Source: Bacillota bacterium
GTDB lineage: Bacteria > Bacillota > Clostridia > Peptostreptococcales > Anaerovoracaceae
DNA length: 34,851 bases
NCBI GenBank assembly: GCA_022770665.1
Contig: JALEHL010000033.1
Span: forward strand, 1 to 34,851
Reading direction: 5' to 3'
Part shown: positions 31,646-34,851 of the stretch, piece by piece
How positions within the stretch are numbered: the stretch's first letter is position 1
Layout of the letters: every line of letters begins with the position of its first letter
Made by a program: the position numbers and the translations under genes
The notes under the pieces: generated by a model
Databases searched by the model: none
Told to the model about the DNA's origin: nothing
What the model saw: the letters and a program-made list of their open reading frames with translations, nothing else

Positions 31646-33565
31646 TTACCGGAATGTCTTCGTCGCCGTGCGATAACAGATGTTGGACCACTTCGTATAA
31701 TACGTCGTTCCATCAATTACCCGCACGCCGCGTACTTTATAGTAATACCGGGTTCCTTTTTTCAGGGCTTTACTGTTAGTATAGTAAGTCGCCTTTCCCG
31801 TCTTCGTCGTGTAAACCGGCGTCTTTCCGTAACCACTGGTTTTCTTCGTGGAACGGAATACCTGAAAACAGTCTACTTTGTTCCCTGCGGATTTTTTCCA
31901 TGTCACGCGAATCGCCCCGTTATACATTTTCACCGTCTGCGCCTTGATCGTGGTGTTCTGCACACCGGCTATCGTTTTGGCCTTTTGTTCCTCCGTCATC
32001 GGAACCGTACCTTCCGTCCGTCCGGCTTTATCCCGTTCCTGTGTTTCCTGCCAGGTCTCTCCTTCTTTCGCGAAGTACACCTGAATCTGATCGCCTTCAT
32101 TCACATACAGATCCTTCACTGCACCCACGGACTGGCCATTTACCATCACATCCGCAATGTAATTTCCGGCGGTAGCCCCTATCCTATAACGATTCAGACC
32201 GTTTTCATCCACATAGCCTCTGCTTCGATTTATCACCTCAAGAACATGCTTATGTACATCACCGTGTACTTTCACGGTCAGTTCTGCATCACCGGTGAAA
32301 CTGCTCATAATATATGTGTCATTCCCCGTTTTTTCTACCTTGCAGTTTGATCCTGTCACAGAAGTAATGGCACAGTCCTGACCAGGCGCAATGCGCATCA
32401 CCACGCTTCCTGTGCTTTCCACACTGATATATTCCATTGCTGTTCCGATTACGTAGGAAAAATCTGTTCCTCCGGCTCGTGTGGCTTCTTCGTCAAGGTA
32501 CGCAGTGCAGGACTTGTCATCCATACTTCCATGGTCAAACAGCATGGTAGCCCTGATTCTGACCTTCACTTTTGTACTTCCAAATTCATCCGCATCGCAT
32601 CCCACCAGGTTCTCCTGCCCGTTTTTATCCTGGGCAGAACCGGAGTTTCCGCCATTTGTCAGTGTGCAAGTATCACTTTTATATCCGATCAGCAAGCCGA
32701 CCCATGTGTCGCCTTTTATGTTCCCGCTGTTGAAACATCCACTGATAGTACAGTCGTATGCGGAACCAGAAATACCTCCAAGATTTTTCAGGACAGGAAC
32801 CGCTGAACTTCCCGCAGGACAGCCCCCAAGGACCTTGCTTTCGCTGGTGCAGTTCACTATGCGTGAAGAAACCGGCATCCATGATGCATCGCTTCCATGT
32901 GTAACCTGTCCCACAATTCCTCCTCCGCAGTATGAACTTATAACATATGCAGCTGTATTGCAATTTTCCAATGTTCCTCCGGCAAGATCACCGCAGATTG
33001 CTCCGCAATGCTGTCCTCTGAAATAGGAGTTGGAAATATTCAGATTTTTTACGGTCGCTATGCCAAGATAACCGAAAAATCCGATACTTGAGCCATTTCC
33101 TGCATCGGAGTACAGACCGGAAATGGTATGTCCATCACCGTCGAAGGTTCCCTCGAAGCATTTTATCTGTCCTGTACCAATCGGTGTCCATTTTCTTACC
33201 ACTGTTGTTTTCGTTATGCTTTCTCCGTTATATAAAGGATTGTATTCCCAGTATGATCCAAACTTGTTGTCCGTACCGAACACGCCCTCGTTCACAGCAA
33301 TATCGTTCTTCAGTACGACTGTTGCGCCCGTTCCTGTCTTTCCCGGCCCTTTGTTTACAATCTCCGCGAAATTATACAGCTCCTCCACATTCGAAATCGT
33401 GTAGGTTTTTCCGCTCTCCAGCGTAATAGATGTTGAATTTAAAGGGATTCCGTCTGTGCTGTATCCACTTGCTCCAACTTCCGCAGCCGCCGCAGTTCCC
33501 ATGCCGGATGCTGTCATTGTCAAGCAAATCAGTATGCAAATCAGTGCTCTTATTTTCCTTTTCAT
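31646..33565 (-). CDS. Secreted cell-surface-type protein with GLUG-like repeats and a C-terminal FnIII-like domain
   Basis: A 639-residue protein exported through a signal peptide (residues 1 to about 28, ending TAAAA). About 125-310 is rich in glycine, cysteine and short repeats such as FEGTFDGDGHTISGLYS, IGFFGYLG, GGGIVGQV and GGISGSAYDCTISGC, typical of GLUG-type right-handed beta-helix surface proteins. A middle region (about 335-520) of beta-rich segments is not recognised. The last 95 residues resemble a fibronectin type III module (AIRVTWKKSAG, FQVFRSTKKTSGY, YYYKVRGVRVIDGTTYYTKW), common at the end of clostridial extracellular proteins. No LPXTG or S-layer anchor is seen, so attachment is unclear. 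It may act in adhesion or polymer binding. Codon use looks like that of its neighbours. Confidence 0.78.
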   Translation of the reverse strand: MKRKIRALICILICLTMTASGMGTAAAAEVGASGYSTDGIPLNSTSITLESGKTYTISNVEELYNFAEIVNKGPGKTGTGATVVLKNDIAVNEGVFGTDNKFGSYWEYNPLYNGESITKTTVVRKWTPIGTGQIKCFEGTFDGDGHTISGLYSDAGNGSSIGFFGYLGIATVKNLNISNSYFRGQHCGAICGDLAGGTLENCNTAAYVISSYCGGGIVGQVTHGSDASWMPVSSRIVNCTSESKVLGGCPAGSSAVPVLKNLGGISGSAYDCTISGCFNSGNIKGDTWVGLLIGYKSDTCTLTNGGNSGSAQDKNGQENLVGCDADEFGSTKVKVRIRATMLFDHGSMDDKSCTAYLDEEATRAGGTDFSYVIGTAMEYISVESTGSVVMRIAPGQDCAITSVTGSNCKVEKTGNDTYIMSSFTGDAELTVKVHGDVHKHVLEVINRSRGYVDENGLNRYRIGATAGNYIADVMVNGQSVGAVKDLYVNEGDQIQVYFAKEGETWQETQERDKAGRTEGTVPMTEEQKAKTIAGVQNTTIKAQTVKMYNGAIRVTWKKSAGNKVDCFQVFRSTKKTSGYGKTPVYTTKTGKATYYTNSKALKKGTRYYYKVRGVRVIDGTTYYTKWSNICYRTATKTFR

Positions 33566-33660
33566 CGTTCTCTACCTTCCTGAAAATGGTTTTCTATAAT
33601 TAACTCCCTTTCCCCCGTAAAAAGGTTACAAGTTCTTTTCACATTTTCTACCCATGCCCC

Positions 33661-33689
33661 TTGCGTCTTATCCTTTCCGGGTGTAAGAT
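33661..33689 (+). promoter_or_regulatory. Sigma-A promoter for the tandem ydcZ-like genes
   Basis: TTGCGT (33661-33666), a 17-nt spacer ending in TG, and TAAGAT (33684-33689), 44 nt before the first start codon. Confidence 0.55.
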
Positions 33690-33732
33690 GAACGAAGGGC
33701 GTACAGAATTCGCTCAGAAATGAGGATACAAC

Positions 33733-34188
33733 ATGAAACTGATCTATGCACTGGTGGCATTCACCATCGGCATCTTTATGAACGTGCAGTCCGGCGTCAA
33801 CGGACAAATCCGAATGATCACCGGCAACCCCGTGTTTGCCTCCACGGTCAATTTCGCCGTGGGAACCGCTGCGCTGCTGCTCCTTCTTCTGATCACCTGC
33901 AAATCCGGAATCTATCAGCTCCCTTCCCGGAGACGGCTTCACCATACCCAGTGGTGGATGTGGACCGGCGGACCTCTCGGCGTCATCTATGTCATGGCAG
34001 GCGTACTGCTTCCTGCAGCCATTGGCTTTGGTGCATTCTTCAGCATGCTGGTGACCGGTCAGCTGCTGTTTTCGGCCATGATGGATCAGCTGAATCTGCC
34101 GCCTGGACATCGCACGGAAATCAGCATGCGCCGCGTTTGCGGCATTCTGCTTCTCCTCGCAGGCGCATTCATCGTTCAGAACACATAA
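33733..34188 (+). CDS. DMT superfamily YdcZ-like small transporter (first of tandem pair)
   Basis: A 151-residue, very hydrophobic protein with about four to five helices, matching the YdcZ (DUF606) branch of the drug/metabolite transporter superfamily. Diagnostic stretches are QSGVNGQIRMITGNPVFAS near the N-terminus, GGPLGVIYV in the middle, and IGFGAFFSMLVTGQLL. Proteins of this size usually pair to make a full transporter. The next gene, 36 nt downstream, is a diverged copy, so a heterodimer is likely. Substrate unknown. AATGAGGA lies about 6 nt before the ATG. Confidence 0.85.
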   Translation: MKLIYALVAFTIGIFMNVQSGVNGQIRMITGNPVFASTVNFAVGTAALLLLLLITCKSGIYQLPSRRRLHHTQWWMWTGGPLGVIYVMAGVLLPAAIGFGAFFSMLVTGQLLFSAMMDQLNLPPGHRTEISMRRVCGILLLLAGAFIVQNT

Positions 34189-34224
34189 TTCACTTCGCAA
34201 AATCCACACTCCCGGAGGTTTTCT

Positions 34225-34680
34225 ATGGGCATACTTCTCGGTCTGGTCAGCTTTCTGACCGGCGTCACCGTCATCATACAATCTGCAGTCAACGGGCGTC
34301 TCCGCTCCATGACTGCCAATCCCATCTTCGCATCGGCAGCCAGCTTCGGCGGCGGCCTGCTTCTACTGTTTCTCATGCTTTTCGCCGCCCACTGGCTTGG
34401 AATTTATACCATTCCCGCTTTCTCTGTCCTGGGGCAGACCCGTGCCTGGATGTATATCGGCGGCCTGATCGGCACCGCACTGGTGATCGGCTCCATTGTG
34501 ATTCCAAAAAAAATAGGCTTTACAGCCTATTTCAGTATGCTGGTCGCAGGCCAGCTGGCGGGTTCGGTGATTGCGGATGCCATCGGCTTTCTGGGAAATC
34601 CCGTACATCTTCCGGGTCCGGCCAGAATTATCGGTGTGATCTGCCTCATTGCAGGGGCCGTTCTGGTGCAGAAAAAATGA
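34225..34680 (+). CDS. DMT superfamily YdcZ-like small transporter (second of tandem pair)
   Basis: A 151-residue paralogue of the preceding protein, of equal length and with the same landmarks: QSAVNGRLRSMTANPIFAS, GGLIGTALVIG, IGFTAYFSMLVAGQLAGS and a C-terminal helix ending in VLVQKK. GGAGG lies 7 nt before the ATG. It is co-transcribed with its neighbour and probably forms a two-component antiparallel transporter with it. By eye the two share well under half of their residues, so the duplication is not recent. Confidence 0.85.
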   Translation: MGILLGLVSFLTGVTVIIQSAVNGRLRSMTANPIFASAASFGGGLLLLFLMLFAAHWLGIYTIPAFSVLGQTRAWMYIGGLIGTALVIGSIVIPKKIGFTAYFSMLVAGQLAGSVIADAIGFLGNPVHLPGPARIIGVICLIAGAVLVQKK

Positions 34681-34851
34681 CCCACCTTACTATGCATGAT
34701 TTCACACGGAACAGACAGATATTCCGGAAGAATATCGTAATCATCATCAATAAAGGTTTTCTTTGCGGTCATGACAAGCATGTCATACGTCGTATCGTCC
34801 GGATACTGGAACCCCCACGGCGCTTCCGGTTTTCTGGTGAACGAATACGTC
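34527..34851 (-). CDS. Unidentified ORF entering from the right edge
   Basis: The minus strand is open from the window edge to a stop at 34527. Its first visible part (T Y S F T R K P E A P W G F then QYPDDTTYDMLVMTAKKTF and IDDDYDILPEYLSVPCEI) looks like real protein, but I do not recognise the family. From about 34680 the frame runs antisense through the end of the second ydcZ-like gene for about 150 nt, which is unlikely for a native ending. Either its true end has been lost or the tail is a read-through extension. Only the part right of 34680 is supported. Confidence 0.35.
   Translation of the reverse strand, partial: TYSFTRKPEAPWGFQYPDDTTYDMLVMTAKKTFIDDDYDILPEYLSVPCEIMHSKVGHFFCTRTAPAMRQITPIILAGPGRCTGFPRKPMASAITEPASWPATSILK

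Noticed and set aside
33562-34281. Minus-strand 239-codon frame over the ydcZ-like genes
   Set aside because: It is rich in His, Lys and Gln without structure and is antisense to a clear membrane protein gene.

Overview
The window looks like the chromosome of an anaerobic, amino-acid-fermenting Firmicute (class Clostridia, possibly near the Anaerovoracaceae/Eubacteriales). I infer this from a complete clostridial-order Rnf operon (rnfCDGEAB), a hydroxyacyl-CoA dehydrogenase, several sigma-54 activators, consensus sigma-A promoters, strong GGAGG ribosome binding sites and a group II intron remnant. Species cannot be fixed from the sequence alone. There are no rRNA or tRNA genes, no CRISPR array and no phage module.

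Layout. 1-2461 (minus): a serine beta-lactamase-like hydrolase cut by the left edge, then a DacF-type D,D-carboxypeptidase. 2696-4678 (plus): a sigma-54 activator with an unrecognised N-terminal sensor and a winged-helix C-terminus. 4696-5944 (minus): a group II intron reduced to about 1.25 kb, sitting just past the terminator hairpin of the rnf operon. 6022-11072 (minus): rnfC-D-G-E-A-B. 11409-12269 (minus): 3-hydroxyacyl-CoA dehydrogenase with its own terminator.

12447-25663 is the most distinctive part, a nitrogen/amino-acid utilisation island. It contains a PLP Orn/Lys/Arg-decarboxylase-type enzyme followed by a YtcJ-type amidohydrolase; an archaeal-type ornithine cyclodeaminase (LOR/SDH family) downstream of what looks like a sodium/proline symporter remnant; an APC permease, a RocB-like M20 hydrolase and a second YtcJ-type amidohydrolase in series; a divergent TetR regulator; and two overlapping RocR-like sigma-54 activators. 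Together they suggest uptake, deacylation or hydrolysis, and breakdown of basic amino acids or their N-acyl/peptide forms. Reducing power could be balanced through Rnf. The substrate is inferred.

25764-28105 (minus): serC followed by an archaeal-type cofactor-independent phosphoglycerate mutase. 28605-31517 (minus): a YjiH-family membrane protein and a MATE exporter, each with a good sigma-A promoter. 31646-33565 (minus): a large secreted protein with GLUG/beta-helix-like and FnIII-like parts. 33733-34680 (plus): two tandem YdcZ-type small DMT proteins. An unidentified minus-strand ORF enters from the right edge.
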